A DNA stretch of 64,000 bases, taken from contig CAVSIE010000002.1 in assembly GCA_963728045.1 (NCBI GenBank), forward strand, positions 1,054,001 to 1,118,000, in the 5' to 3' direction. This DNA is from VRUE01 sp963728045. GTDB lineage: Bacteria > Actinomycetota > Thermoleophilia > Solirubrobacterales > 70-9. Below are positions 1 to 10,000 of the stretch, in pieces (position 1 is the stretch's first letter; every line of letters starts with the position of its first letter). The notes beneath the pieces were generated by a model, which searched no databases, had not been told where the DNA came from, and was given only the letters and a program-made list of their open reading frames with translations. The position numbers were made by a program, and so were the translations under genes.

Positions 1-434
1 GGGTCGTCCTGCGCTTCGGCTGGTTCTATGGCCCCGGCACCGCCTATGCCGCCGACGGCTCGCAGGCTGACGAAATGCGCAAGCGCCGGTTCCCCGTCGT
101 CGGCAAGGGCACCGGCACCTTCTCCTTCATCCACGTCGAGGACGCCGCCTCGGCGGCACTCGCCGCGGTCGAGCGCGGCGCTCCCGGCACCTACAACGTC
201 ACCGACGATGAGCCCGCGCCGATGCGCGAGTGGCTGCCCGTCTACGCCGCGGCGCTGGGCGCCAAGCCGCCCCGCCGCGTCCCGGTCTGGCTCGCAAAGC
301 TGGTCGCCGGCCGCGCCCTCGCCGGCAACGCGGTCGAGCTCCGCGGCGCCTCCAACGCCAAGTTCAAGAGCGAGCTTGGCTGGCAGCCGCGCTACGCGAG
401 CTGGCGCCAGGGCTTCCGCGAGGCGCTGGGGTAG
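1..434 (+). CDS. NAD-dependent epimerase/dehydratase, C-terminal part
   Basis: The reading frame is open from base 3 and ends in TAG at 432-434, so the gene starts left of the window. The visible 143 residues carry the late part of an extended short-chain dehydrogenase: a VVLRFGWFYGPG segment, then FSFIHVEDAA and a TYNVTDDEPAPMREWLP stretch, which correspond to the substrate-side region of nucleotide-sugar or NAD-epimerase family proteins. The NAD-binding GxxGxxG and YxxxK active site lie outside the window, so the substrate cannot be inferred. The next gene starts 3 nt downstream on the same strand, so the two are probably co-transcribed. Confidence 0.85.
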   Translation, partial: VVLRFGWFYGPGTAYAADGSQADEMRKRRFPVVGKGTGTFSFIHVEDAASAALAAVERGAPGTYNVTDDEPAPMREWLPVYAAALGAKPPRRVPVWLAKLVAGRALAGNAVELRGASNAKFKSELGWQPRYASWRQGFREALG

Positions 435-437
435 GCA

Positions 438-1529
438 GTGGAGCCCGACGCCGTCGAGATCCGGGTGCTCGGCTGCCTGATCGAGAAGCAGCGCACGACG
501 CCGGACGTCTACCCGCTCTCGCTCAACTCGCTGCGGCTGGCCTGCAACCAGTCGACCAACCGGGACCCGGTGGTCTCTTACGACGAGCAGACGGTGGTCG
601 AGGCGCTGCGCCGGCTCGCCTTACGAGGCTGGACCCGCCTCGCCAGCGGCGCCGGCAGCCGCGCCCGCAAGTACCGCCACTTACTAAATGAAGCCATTGG
701 ACTCGACGACGCCGAGATCTCGGTCATGGCGGTGCTGATGCTGCGCGGCCCGCAGACTCCCGGCGAGCTGAAGCAGCGCGGACAGCGCCTGCACGAGTTC
801 GCCGACCTCGCCGCTGTGCACGAGACCCTCGACCGCCTGATCGAGCGGGAGCTGGTCAGCCGCCACGCGCGCCAGCCCGGCCAGAAGGAGGACCGCTACG
901 AGCAGTTGCTGGGCGAGGGCTCATCGGAGGCGTCCTCGTCGCCGGCCGCGGCGAACGAGCTCGACGTGGCAAAGGCGACGCTCCTCGCTGAGCTGCGTGA
1001 GCACTCGCTGGTGATCGGCGAGGTGACGCTGGCGAGCGGCGCCACCGCGCAGTACTACGTCGACGCACGCCGGGCGCTGCTGCGTCCAGCCGGCTTCCGC
1101 GCCGCCGGCGAGCTGATCGCTGCCGTCGCCGCGGAGGTTGGCGCCACCGCCGTCGGCGGCCCGGCGACGGCGGCGATCCCGCCCTCCTGCGCTGCCCTCG
1201 CGGTCCCGGCCGGCAAGGACCTGGTCGGCTTCTTCGTCCGCGGCGAGCGCAAGCAGCACGGCCTGCAGCGTTGGGTCGAGGGGCCGGTCGAGCCCGGCGA
1301 CCGCTGCCTCGTCGTCGAGGACACGGTCACCAGCGGCGGCTCAACCGTCGCCGCGATCGAGCGAATCCGCGAGCAGGGCCTCGTGATCGCCGTCGTGATC
1401 GCCGTCGTCGACCGCTTGGCCGGGGGAGGCGAGGCGATCGAAGCTGCCGCAAGCGCCCCCTACAAAGCCCTGCTCACGATCGACGAGATCTACCCCGATC
1501 GTCCCGACCGAGGTGATGCCCAAGGCTGA
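438..1529 (+). CDS. YceH (DUF480) - orotate phosphoribosyltransferase fusion
   Basis: 363 residues with a GTG start 3 nt after the previous stop. Residues 1-160 match the YceH/DUF480 family (EIRVLGCLIEKQRTTPDVYP, LNSLRLACNQ, two winged-helix-like halves). After a Ser/Ala linker, residues about 175-350 look like orotate phosphoribosyltransferase (PyrE), which makes OMP from orotate and PRPP in pyrimidine synthesis: EVTLASGATAQYYVDAR, then the PRPP loop VVEDTVTSGGST. The catalytic-loop region reads VRGERKQHG where PyrE usually has VRKExKxHG, so the second basic residue is replaced by Gly. Whether the fused domain is an active OPRT is therefore uncertain. The fusion order is clear because one continuous frame covers both domains. 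Confidence 0.85.
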   Translation: MEPDAVEIRVLGCLIEKQRTTPDVYPLSLNSLRLACNQSTNRDPVVSYDEQTVVEALRRLALRGWTRLASGAGSRARKYRHLLNEAIGLDDAEISVMAVLMLRGPQTPGELKQRGQRLHEFADLAAVHETLDRLIERELVSRHARQPGQKEDRYEQLLGEGSSEASSSPAAANELDVAKATLLAELREHSLVIGEVTLASGATAQYYVDARRALLRPAGFRAAGELIAAVAAEVGATAVGGPATAAIPPSCAALAVPAGKDLVGFFVRGERKQHGLQRWVEGPVEPGDRCLVVEDTVTSGGSTVAAIERIREQGLVIAVVIAVVDRLAGGGEAIEAAASAPYKALLTIDEIYPDRPDRGDAQG

Positions 1530-1559
1530 GACGAAAGTCTTTTTCTCAAAAACATCTCC

Positions 1560-1589
1560 TTGACATTTAAAAAGGTCTCTGTTTTCATA
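1560..1589 (+). promoter_or_regulatory. Candidate promoter for the collagen-like gene
   Basis: An AT-rich patch after the PyrE fusion contains TTGACA at 1560-1565 and a weak TTCATA at 1584-1589 with an 18-bp spacer. It would give a leader of about 110 nt before the ATG at 1703. A ribosome-binding site AAGGAG lies at 1688-1693. The -35 is a perfect sigma-70 match; the -10 is poor. Confidence 0.4.
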
Positions 1590-1702
1590 CACCCATCGCT
1601 CGTTCATGGGCGACCAGGGACCAGGGACAACCGAGCCTCGCGGGAGAGCCGCACCAGGGAAGCGGCCGACAGAGGGGCTCACGGGACAAGGAGAGAGATT
1701 CG

Positions 1703-2515
1703 ATGTTCTCGACGCTACGCAACCGCTTCGGCATCCCGGGAGTCATCTCGGTCATCGCCCTCGTCTTCGCCTTGGTAGGCGGCGCCTTCGCCGCCAACAA
1801 CCTCGGCGGCTCAGGCAAGGGCGCGACAGCTTCCGCCAAAAAAGCCGCCAAAGGCCCACGTGGGCCAAAGGGCGCAACGGGCCCAGCAGGTCCTGCGGGC
1901 GCCGCCGGCCCGGCGGGTCCCGCTGGCGCCAAGGGCGACGCTGGCGCGCCCGGCGCCGCTGGCCAAGCCGGAGCGCCGGGCGCAGCCGGCAAAGACGGCA
2001 AAGGCGTCACCAGCGCCTCCTTCGAAGGCACCAACGAACCGGCCGGTGAACCCTGCGAAGAAGCCGGCGGCGTCGAATTCAAATCCGGCAGCCCGACGAC
2101 CTACGCGTGCAACGGCGTAGATGGTGAAGACGGTGATCCGTGGACAGCGGGAGGGACGCTGCCGCCTGGTTCCACTGAGGGGGGTGCTTGGAACTTGACT
2201 CAAACCGAATACACAACCGGCGGCATAGCTACGGGTGTATCCACAGCGATCTCCTACGGCGTTCCCTTGGCCTCCGTGGCGGAATGGGCATTCGTTCCGC
2301 CGCCCCCCGCGTCTAACCCCGATCCGGTCCACTGTTCCGGCACAGTGGAAAACCCGCAGGCTGCAAGCGGGTGGCTCTGCTTCTACGCAGAGGCACTCGA
2401 CAACGTCGAACCGCTTGCCTTCCTCGGTCATAAGACCGGCGGCACGCTCATCGGCTCTGAAAAAGGCCAAAAAACACCCATAACCGCCTACGGAACCTAT
2501 GCAGTGACGGGATAA
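1703..2515 (+). CDS. Secreted or membrane-anchored collagen-like protein
   Basis: 270 residues. The N terminus has a hydrophobic segment (about residues 12-31, GVISVIALVFALVGGAFA) that is either a signal peptide or an anchor. Residues about 50-99 are a Gly-X-Y collagen-like tract with many GPAGPAG and GAPGAAG triplets. The C-terminal 160 residues form a globular Cys-containing domain of unknown function (four or more Cys, Trp-rich). Bacterial collagen-like proteins trimerise and sit at the surface; that role is inferred here. A good RBS at 1688-1693 fixes the start. A strong hairpin follows the stop, so it is probably monocistronic. Confidence 0.8.
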   Translation: MFSTLRNRFGIPGVISVIALVFALVGGAFAANNLGGSGKGATASAKKAAKGPRGPKGATGPAGPAGAAGPAGPAGAKGDAGAPGAAGQAGAPGAAGKDGKGVTSASFEGTNEPAGEPCEEAGGVEFKSGSPTTYACNGVDGEDGDPWTAGGTLPPGSTEGGAWNLTQTEYTTGGIATGVSTAISYGVPLASVAEWAFVPPPPASNPDPVHCSGTVENPQAASGWLCFYAEALDNVEPLAFLGHKTGGTLIGSEKGQKTPITAYGTYAVTG

Positions 2516-2539
2516 GGCCATCTGGGCCGCCGTCTTCAT

Positions 2540-2568
2540 GGCTCGGACGGCTATGGACCGTCCGAGCC
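2540..2568 (+). terminator. Perfect 11-bp stem hairpin after the collagen-like gene
   Basis: GGCTCGGACGG at 2540-2550 pairs perfectly with CCGTCCGAGCC at 2558-2568 around a 7-nt loop. There is no T-tract, as is common for actinobacterial terminators. It lies 24 nt after the stop. Confidence 0.6.
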
Positions 2569-2638
2569 GCTGGCGTCAGAGCGAACCACTGCCGTCTCGC
2601 CAACACCACCTGAGTTAAGGGCATAAGAGAGGAACCGA

Positions 2639-5600
2639 ATGACAGTCATCGCGATGATAAGTCCCACTAAGCTGAGTCATCGCTGTCCAGGCTCGACGGG
2701 CCTCGCTCTCTTCGTCGCAGTTCTAACACTCCTTACGGCACTTCTTCCTGACGCTGCGTCAGCTCGCACCACTCGCTCGTACCAGAGTTCTTTCGCTCCC
2801 TCCCCGATCCTTAGCGGACCTCGCGGGCTTGCAGTTGATCAGTCGAATGGCGATGTCTACATCAGTTACCAAATAGGCAGCCTAGATAAAGGAAGTAAAG
2901 GAACTATTGCCCGCTTCACCTCTGCTGGCGCTCCTAAAAGCTTCACTGTCGGCCCCAATGCGGGCACTAACACTCTTTTCACCTCCTCTATCTTTGGCGG
3001 CGATCCGATACCAATTGCGATAGATAATTCTGGCGGATCATTGAATGGCACCATCTATGCCATCGAAAACCTGCAGTCTGCCGACAAGGTAAAGGTATTC
3101 ACAAGCATCGGGGATAGTCTTGGCACCATTAGCGGAACCGATATCCCTGGCAATGAAGATTTCGGCAGGGGCGTCTGTGGAGTAGCCGTTGACCAGTCGA
3201 GTGGCGCAGTCTACGTTGCTACAGGTTACTTTAGAAGAATCTGGCGCTTTATGCCCTCCTCACCGTCGGGCGCGATCGACGACTCGGACTACACGCTTAC
3301 CGGTATCACTGTTGACAGTCCCTGCGACCTTGCCGCCGGTTCCGGCAGCGTCTACGCGCGTAGCCATGTCTCCACACCACCACCTGACGCTATCGAGCGC
3401 TTCGCGGCCTCCTCCTTTACCACCGACTTCTCCAACGAACCGGTTCCCGTCACGATCGACACCGGCAAACTCGATCCCGCTTACGCAGCCATCGCAGTCG
3501 ATCCCGAAAACGGCGACCTCTACCTCAACAGGGGCAACGAGATATCCGTCTTCGACTCCGCCGGTCTCCCCCTCTACGACTTCGGGGCCCCAGTCTATTT
3601 CAGGCAATCTGAGGCTCTAGCAGTGAAGAGTGCCGCCTCAGGACCCGCTGCCAGTGTCTACGTCGCCGATCCCGGGATATCTACCGTAGCTTCCGATACA
3701 GTCCACGAGGTCGACGTCTTCGGCGGCCTGACCAAAGTCCAGACCTTCACCCACAAAGAAGGCGCCGACGCCAGCTTCGGCTCCGACGGCACCTCGGGCA
3801 CCTCCTTCTCCTCCGGAACTCCAGGCCCGCTCGTCTTTGACCAGGCCACCCGTCGCCTCTACGCCGCCGATGGAGGCGTGCCGGGGATCTACGGCTTCGG
3901 CGCCTCCTCTCCGCCGGCCTTCCCGCCCCTGGGCAGCTTCTCGCCGCTCAGCACGGCAGCGCTCGATACAGGCTCGGGCCTGGCGGTGGACAACACGGTG
4001 CTCGCCTCGAAAGGAAACCTCTATTTGGCTTCGCAGAGCACCGACCTGCTCTACGGCTGGGATTCGACCGGCGCTCCGCTCGGCGGCGCCTTCCCGGTAG
4101 ACCCGGCCACTACCCCGGGTGCTCCAGCCGGCTCGCCGAAGAACCTCTGCGGCTCAGCTGTCGACTCGCAAGGAAGCGTTTGGGTCGCCAACTCATCCAC
4201 TCAGCGCATTCTCAAGTACAGCTCCGCAGGGGCATCGCTGCCTGGGACGGTCGACACCTCTGCCCAGGGCAGCCCCTGCAACCTCGCCTTCGATTCCGAC
4301 GACGACCTCTACGTTGGCATCAACGGGAACGAAGGGTACCAAAACGGCGTCTGGAGATACACCTCCGCCAGCGGCTACACGTCGGCAACCCGTGTCGCCC
4401 AGGAACGCCCCGACGCGATCTTCGCGGTGGAGCCCTCCACCGATCGCCTCTACGTCGCCAGGCTTGACGTAGTCGAGGTATATGACCCGACCGGCAACCT
4501 GCTCGACGAATTCTTCCTCGGCAAATCCGTTGGCGCGGTCAGCGGCATCACCGTCGACGCCACCAACGACTTCGTCTACATCGCCGACAAAGTCAAAGGC
4601 AAGGTGCATGCCTTCGCTCCCGGGCTGCTCTTCCCCGAAGTCACCACTCGCCCCGCCACCGCCCCCACCAACTCGACCATGACCCTGCACGGTCTTGTCA
4701 ACACGCAGGGCATCGCGCTCAGCGACTGCCACTTCGAGTACGTCACCGAACTGGCGTTCGACAAAACCAGCTTTTCCGATCTCAGCTCCGGTGGCAACGT
4801 GCCCTGCACTCCCGTCGCCAGCTCGCTTCCGCTCGACCTCGAAGACCATCCGGTGAGCGCAGCGGCCACCGGCCTCGCTATGGACACCCGCTACCGCTTC
4901 CGCATTTCTGCCGCCAATGCCGACGGCGCGACCGCCTCTTCCGACGCCGGCTTCACCACCGCCGGTCCGCCCCTGGTCGAGACCACCGGCTCGCCGGTGA
5001 GAAGTGCCACCACCGCCCGGCTCGAGGGCCGTGTCTACGCGGCCCGCGCCGCAACCACCTACCGCTTCGAGTACGGCACCGAGGGTTCCTGCGACGCCAA
5101 CCCCTGCGAATCGACCGAACCCCACTCTGCCGGCTCGGGCAATGAGATCCAGCTCGCCTCTCAGTGGATCGAGGATCTCGAGCCGAACACCACCTACCAC
5201 TACCGGGTGATCGCCGACAACGGCAATCCGCTCGGCCCAGGAACCGGCAACGACATGACGGTGACCACGCGCGCGAGCGACGCGGCGCTCTCCCACGGCG
5301 ACTTCCCTGGCCCGCCCGGATCGGATCGCGCCTGGGAGCAGGTCAATGAACCCGACAGCGGCGGCAATCCCGTAGCTCTCGCCTTTTCCGTCTCCGACCA
5401 GGGCGATCGCGCCTTCTACCGGGTCAATGGCGGCACCCCGCTCTCCAGTAGCGGCTCCCTTTTCACTGCGCTCTATGCCGAACGTACAGAAACGGCCCCC
5501 CACGAAGGGAGATGGCGGTCGCAGAACATCTTCCCCCCGCGTGATCAGCTAGTCGGCGCCAACTGGTTGGAGTTCAACGGCAGACCAGACCTCTCTGATC

Positions 5601-7099
5601 AGGTCGTGATCAATCAAGACAACGTCACGGAAACTCAGACGATCTGGCGCTTGCGGCCCGGTCAGCCCGCAGTCAAGGTGTTCGAACCCGACACGCTTCC
5701 TTCCCTGAGTGTCTCCGGCGATGCCTCGCGGGTGCTGGTGAGTCTGGGGGGCTCCCTGGATCCAGCCCACCCGGTGGCGAACAGCGCCTTCAATCTCTAT
5801 GACGTCAGCTCAGGCGCCCCGAAACTCATTGGCCTGCTGCCCGACGGCTCGGTCCCAGCCTGCGGTGTCGCGTCGGCCAATGGAATCTCCCCCGACGGCT
5901 CCCAAGCCTTCTTCCGAAGCTGCAACGATCTCTACCTGCGCGACATCGACGCCGAACAGACCAAGCTGATCGGCCCCGGCACTTTCATCAAGCTGACACC
6001 CGGTGCGGTCTTCTTCATAACCGGCCAGGGCCTCGAGACCGGCGACACGGGGGGCAACGACGTCTATCGCTACAGCCTCAGCGACGAAGCGCTGCAATGT
6101 GTTACCTGCGACGTCGCGCCGCCTGACCTTCGCGCCAATGTGAATGAAATTGCGATCGCCGACGACGGCTCGCGCGTCTACTTCACCACTTTCACCGCGC
6201 TCCTCCCCGGCGCCGCTACCCCGGGCATCTACCGGGTCAACGTCGCCAGCGGCGATCTCGCCTACGTGGCGCCGATGAGCCCTGGTCAAAGCATTGGCGA
6301 GAACCCAGAATCGGGCGAGGCGATAAACCCTGACGGATCGGCGCTCATCTTTATCTCGAGCGATGCGAGCCTGAGCGCGATCGGGGGACAGCAGAACGCC
6401 AACGCCGAGCAGTACTACCGCTACGACGATCGCGACCGGTCGTTGACCTGCCTTTCCTGCCCGCAGGACGGCGACTTTCCGGTCAGTTCGGTCGGGGGCA
6501 ACCTAGTTGGCGAAATCAGCGGCGTGACCGGCGCCAACAAGACAGCGCTCTCCGCTGACGGCAACACCTTCGCCTTCGCCACCACCACGGCGCTCCTCAC
6601 TGCCGACCAGAACACTGCCCGGCTCGGACAGGACCCTCGTGTTGGCACCGACGTCTACGAGTGGCGCGACGGACGCCTCTTCTTGATCTCAGATGGTCTC
6701 ACCAGCTGGCCGCCTAACAGTGAGCCACAGCCCACCGCGATCACCCCCAGCGGCCATGACATCTTCTTCACCGCCGCTGCTCAGTACACCCGCGACGCCC
6801 TTGACGGCTTTAGACGCCTCTATGACGCAAGGATCGGTGGTGGCTTTGAGTTTCCATTGCCGCCCAAGCCCTGCCCGCTCGAGGTTTGTCAGGGCACGCC
6901 GAAGGGTGCGCCCGAAGAACAAGCACCCGGCACAGGCTCCTTCACGGGACCGGGCAACGTGGCCAGCGGTCCCACACGCCGTCCTTGTCCCAAAGGTAGA
7001 CACAAAGCCCGCAAGGGCGGCAAGACGCGCTGCGTGAAGAGCAATGGCAAAAAGCCGCACCGCAAACGAGCCAAGCACGACCGGAGGGCCCAACGATGA
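2639..7099 (+). CDS. Large secreted NHL/FN3-like/TolB-propeller surface protein
   Basis: 1486 residues with a signal peptide (hydrophobic core LALFVAVLTLLTALLP, cleavage near ASA-R). Residues about 45-660 contain repeated NHL-type blades (GLAVDQSNGDVYISY, GVAVDQSSGAVYVATG, GITVDATNDFVYIADK). Residues about 665-875 contain two fibronectin-like modules (YRFEYGTEG, NTTYHYRVIADNG). Residues about 880-1400 contain a second, TolB/WD40-like set of blades (ISPDGSQAFFRS, INPDGSALIFISSD, SADGNTFAFAT). The last 55 residues are a basic tail with two Cys (CPKGRHKARKGGKTRCVK). I infer a cell-surface adhesin or sensor-like role, with the tail perhaps retaining it on the wall. The next gene overlaps it by ATGA. 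The first 1 kb is visibly less GC-rich than its neighbours. Confidence 0.8.
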   Translation: MTVIAMISPTKLSHRCPGSTGLALFVAVLTLLTALLPDAASARTTRSYQSSFAPSPILSGPRGLAVDQSNGDVYISYQIGSLDKGSKGTIARFTSAGAPKSFTVGPNAGTNTLFTSSIFGGDPIPIAIDNSGGSLNGTIYAIENLQSADKVKVFTSIGDSLGTISGTDIPGNEDFGRGVCGVAVDQSSGAVYVATGYFRRIWRFMPSSPSGAIDDSDYTLTGITVDSPCDLAAGSGSVYARSHVSTPPPDAIERFAASSFTTDFSNEPVPVTIDTGKLDPAYAAIAVDPENGDLYLNRGNEISVFDSAGLPLYDFGAPVYFRQSEALAVKSAASGPAASVYVADPGISTVASDTVHEVDVFGGLTKVQTFTHKEGADASFGSDGTSGTSFSSGTPGPLVFDQATRRLYAADGGVPGIYGFGASSPPAFPPLGSFSPLSTAALDTGSGLAVDNTVLASKGNLYLASQSTDLLYGWDSTGAPLGGAFPVDPATTPGAPAGSPKNLCGSAVDSQGSVWVANSSTQRILKYSSAGASLPGTVDTSAQGSPCNLAFDSDDDLYVGINGNEGYQNGVWRYTSASGYTSATRVAQERPDAIFAVEPSTDRLYVARLDVVEVYDPTGNLLDEFFLGKSVGAVSGITVDATNDFVYIADKVKGKVHAFAPGLLFPEVTTRPATAPTNSTMTLHGLVNTQGIALSDCHFEYVTELAFDKTSFSDLSSGGNVPCTPVASSLPLDLEDHPVSAAATGLAMDTRYRFRISAANADGATASSDAGFTTAGPPLVETTGSPVRSATTARLEGRVYAARAATTYRFEYGTEGSCDANPCESTEPHSAGSGNEIQLASQWIEDLEPNTTYHYRVIADNGNPLGPGTGNDMTVTTRASDAALSHGDFPGPPGSDRAWEQVNEPDSGGNPVALAFSVSDQGDRAFYRVNGGTPLSSSGSLFTALYAERTETAPHEGRWRSQNIFPPRDQLVGANWLEFNGRPDLSDQVVINQDNVTETQTIWRLRPGQPAVKVFEPDTLPSLSVSGDASRVLVSLGGSLDPAHPVANSAFNLYDVSSGAPKLIGLLPDGSVPACGVASANGISPDGSQAFFRSCNDLYLRDIDAEQTKLIGPGTFIKLTPGAVFFITGQGLETGDTGGNDVYRYSLSDEALQCVTCDVAPPDLRANVNEIAIADDGSRVYFTTFTALLPGAATPGIYRVNVASGDLAYVAPMSPGQSIGENPESGEAINPDGSALIFISSDASLSAIGGQQNANAEQYYRYDDRDRSLTCLSCPQDGDFPVSSVGGNLVGEISGVTGANKTALSADGNTFAFATTTALLTADQNTARLGQDPRVGTDVYEWRDGRLFLISDGLTSWPPNSEPQPTAITPSGHDIFFTAAAQYTRDALDGFRRLYDARIGGGFEFPLPPKPCPLEVCQGTPKGAPEEQAPGTGSFTGPGNVASGPTRRPCPKGRHKARKGGKTRCVKSNGKKPHRKRAKHDRRAQR

Positions 7100-10000
7100 A
7101 GCTCCGACGCCTCGTACTGCTCACTTCGCTCGGCGTCTTGGGGCTTGGCTTCACCGGGACCACCCAGGCCAGCGCTGAGCCGATCTGGAACCTCGATCTG
7201 CATCACCACGAGACCAACTTCGCCCCCGGTGAAACCGGTCAGTATTGGGTGGAACTCGCCAACGTTGGCGACACCAGCAGCTCGGGTCCGATCACATTGA
7301 AAGTGACCCTACCCAACGGCATCACCCGCGACGCTGTACTAGAACGATCTCCGCCTTCCGCTGCAGCTTGGAGCTGCCCGGGCTCGGCGGGAGACCAATC
7401 ATTCACTTGCACGAGCAGCGAATCGATCCCCAGCCACACTGTCTTTCAGGAGTTGATCCTCTCGGTCAAAGTCGCTGGCGCCGAAGGAACTCGCACCGCA
7501 TCGGCCAAAGTTAAAGGCGGCAACGCGGCGGTCGAAGCGACGACCAAAGAGCCGACCCCGGTCAGCACCCAACCGGCTAGCTTCGGCGTCGTTGCTCCTA
7601 GTTTCGTCCCTGACTTCTTCACTGCCGACGGAGTCACCACGGAACGGGAAGCCGGCGCCCATCCTGATCTTCTCACCGCTCCTTTCGACTTCAATTCGGT
7701 TGACCTGACGACTGCACACATTGGCCTTCAGGAAATCAAGGCCCCAGCCGGCAACGCCCATGATCTACACGTCGACACGCCGCCCGGCTTCATCGGCAAT
7801 CCGACTGCCGTCGGTGAGTGCACCCAGGCACAGTTCACTGTTAACGGATGTCCATCCTCTAGTCAGGTCGGGCGAATCGACGTCGCCCTCTTCCCTCCCG
7901 CTTTCTCTTCTCGCTTTCAAAATCTCACCTTTTCTGTCTACAACCTCTCTCATCCGCGCGGAGTGATCACCGACCTCGGCTTCTCGCTCTCCACGATCCC
8001 TGTCCACATCAAAGCCAGCCTCGACCCAGCCAACCGCTACGCGATAGTCACCGAAGTGTCCAACATCAACGAGATCCTGCCACCCTTCCAGCAGAAGCTC
8101 ACTCTATGGGGGATCCCCGCCGATCCCAGCCATGATTCTGAGCGCTGCCCGAACTCCCCGCCCGGTTTCAAAGAGTGCCCCACCGACTTCGAGCCAAAAG
8201 CCTTCCTCTCCCTACCCTCCCAGTGCGACGAGGACAACACCTGGCGCCTGCACCACTACGACTCCTGGCAGGACACCGGAGACTTCGGCCCCGACATCAC
8301 CTACACGATGCCGGAGAAAATGACCGATTGCGACAAACCGCGTTTTGAGCCGGAGGTAGAGATCGAACCGACCGGCAAGCAGGCCAACACACCCACAGGT
8401 ATAGACGTCCACATCAAAGTCCCCCAGAACGACAACCCCAACGCGTTGGCGACTCCTCCTGTCAAGAGGACGGTGGTGACCCTGCCGGAGGGGATGAGCT
8501 TCTCGCCCTCCTTCGCCGATGGTTTGCAGAGCTGCTCCTTGGCCCAGATCAAGCTCTTCACCAACGACCCGATCGCCTGCCCGCCGGCCTCGCGGATCGG
8601 CGAAGTGGAGCTATCGACGCCGCTGCTGCCCAAATCGCTGACGGGATCGATGTACCTGGCGGCGCAAGGTGACAACCCCTTCCAGTCGACCTTCGCCCTC
8701 TACATGGTCCTCGAGGACACAGAAGAACGCGGCACCCTGCTCAAGATCCCAGGCAAGATCGACGTCGATCCCACGACCGGGCAGATCACGACGACATTCG
8801 ACGAGACGCCGCAGTTCCCCTTCGGCGACCTGACGCTGAAGTTCAGAAGCGGGCCGAGGGCCCCGCTGGTCAACCCACCCGCCTGCGGAAGCCACACGAT
8901 CGGCGTGCAGGTGAGCTCCTACGCCCAGCCGACAGAGCTGATCGACGTCTCCAACACCTACCAGGTCTCCGAAGGCCCGAACGGCACTCCCTGTCCTCCG
9001 GATTCCGCCAACAGGCCCTTCTCGCCTGAGTTCTCGGGCGGCACTCTCAACCCTGTAGCAGGGACCTACTCGACCTTCCTCTTCCGCCTTTCGAGGGACG
9101 ACTCAGAACAGGAACTGAGCCAGGTCACCGCCGTCCTGCCTCCGGGCTTGGTGGCAAAGCTCGCCGGCATCCCCTTCTGTCCGGAGGCGGCTCTCGGCTC
9201 GATCTCCGCGGCAGAGGGCGCGGGGCGAGGCGAGCTCAACAACCCGGCATGCCCCGCTGCTTCCCAACTCGGCACGATCTCAGCAGGCCTCGGCGCAGGC
9301 CCCGGCCCCAACTACTTCGGCGGCAAGGTCTACCTCGCAGGCCCCTATAAGGGCGCGCCTCTCTCACTGGCCGTAGTCGCCCCAGGCATCGCTGGGCCCT
9401 TCGATCTCGGCAACGTGGTCGTCAGGGCCGCGATCAGGGTCAACCCCGAGACAGCTCAGGTCACGGCGGTATCGGACCCCTTCCCGACGATCCTGCAAGG
9501 GGTGATTCTCAGGGCAAGGGACATCCGCCTGCGAGTCGACCGCCCCGAGACCACCATCAACCCGACCAGCTGCGCACCGATGGCGCTGCAAGGGCAGATC
9601 TCCGGCGTGGGAGGCAACATCCTCACCACCGCCGACGACTTCCTCTTTACGACCTCCCATCCCTTCCAGGTCGGCAGCTGCGCCAGCCTGGGCTTCAAAC
9701 CAAAGCTCTCCTTCCGCCTCTACGGCGGCACCAAGCGAGGCGGCCACCCGAGGCTGAAAGCGATGGTGAGGATGCCCGCGGGAGGCGCCAACATCGCCAA
9801 AGCCTCCGTGGCACTGCCTCGCTCCGAGTTCCTCGACCAGAGCCACATCGGCACCGTCTGCACCAGGGTCCAGTTCGCACAGAACAACTGTCCCGCAGCC
9901 TCGGTCTACGGCAAAGCCTCGGTGAAGACGCCGCTCCTAGACGAAGTGCTTTCCGGACCGATCTATCTCAGGTCCTCCGAGAACCTCCTCCCCGACCTCG

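Noticed and set aside
4193..5503. 436-codon minus-strand frame inside the 1486-aa gene
   Set aside because: Gly/Val/Glu-biased shadow frame with no start signal or domain; the plus-strand repeats are clear.
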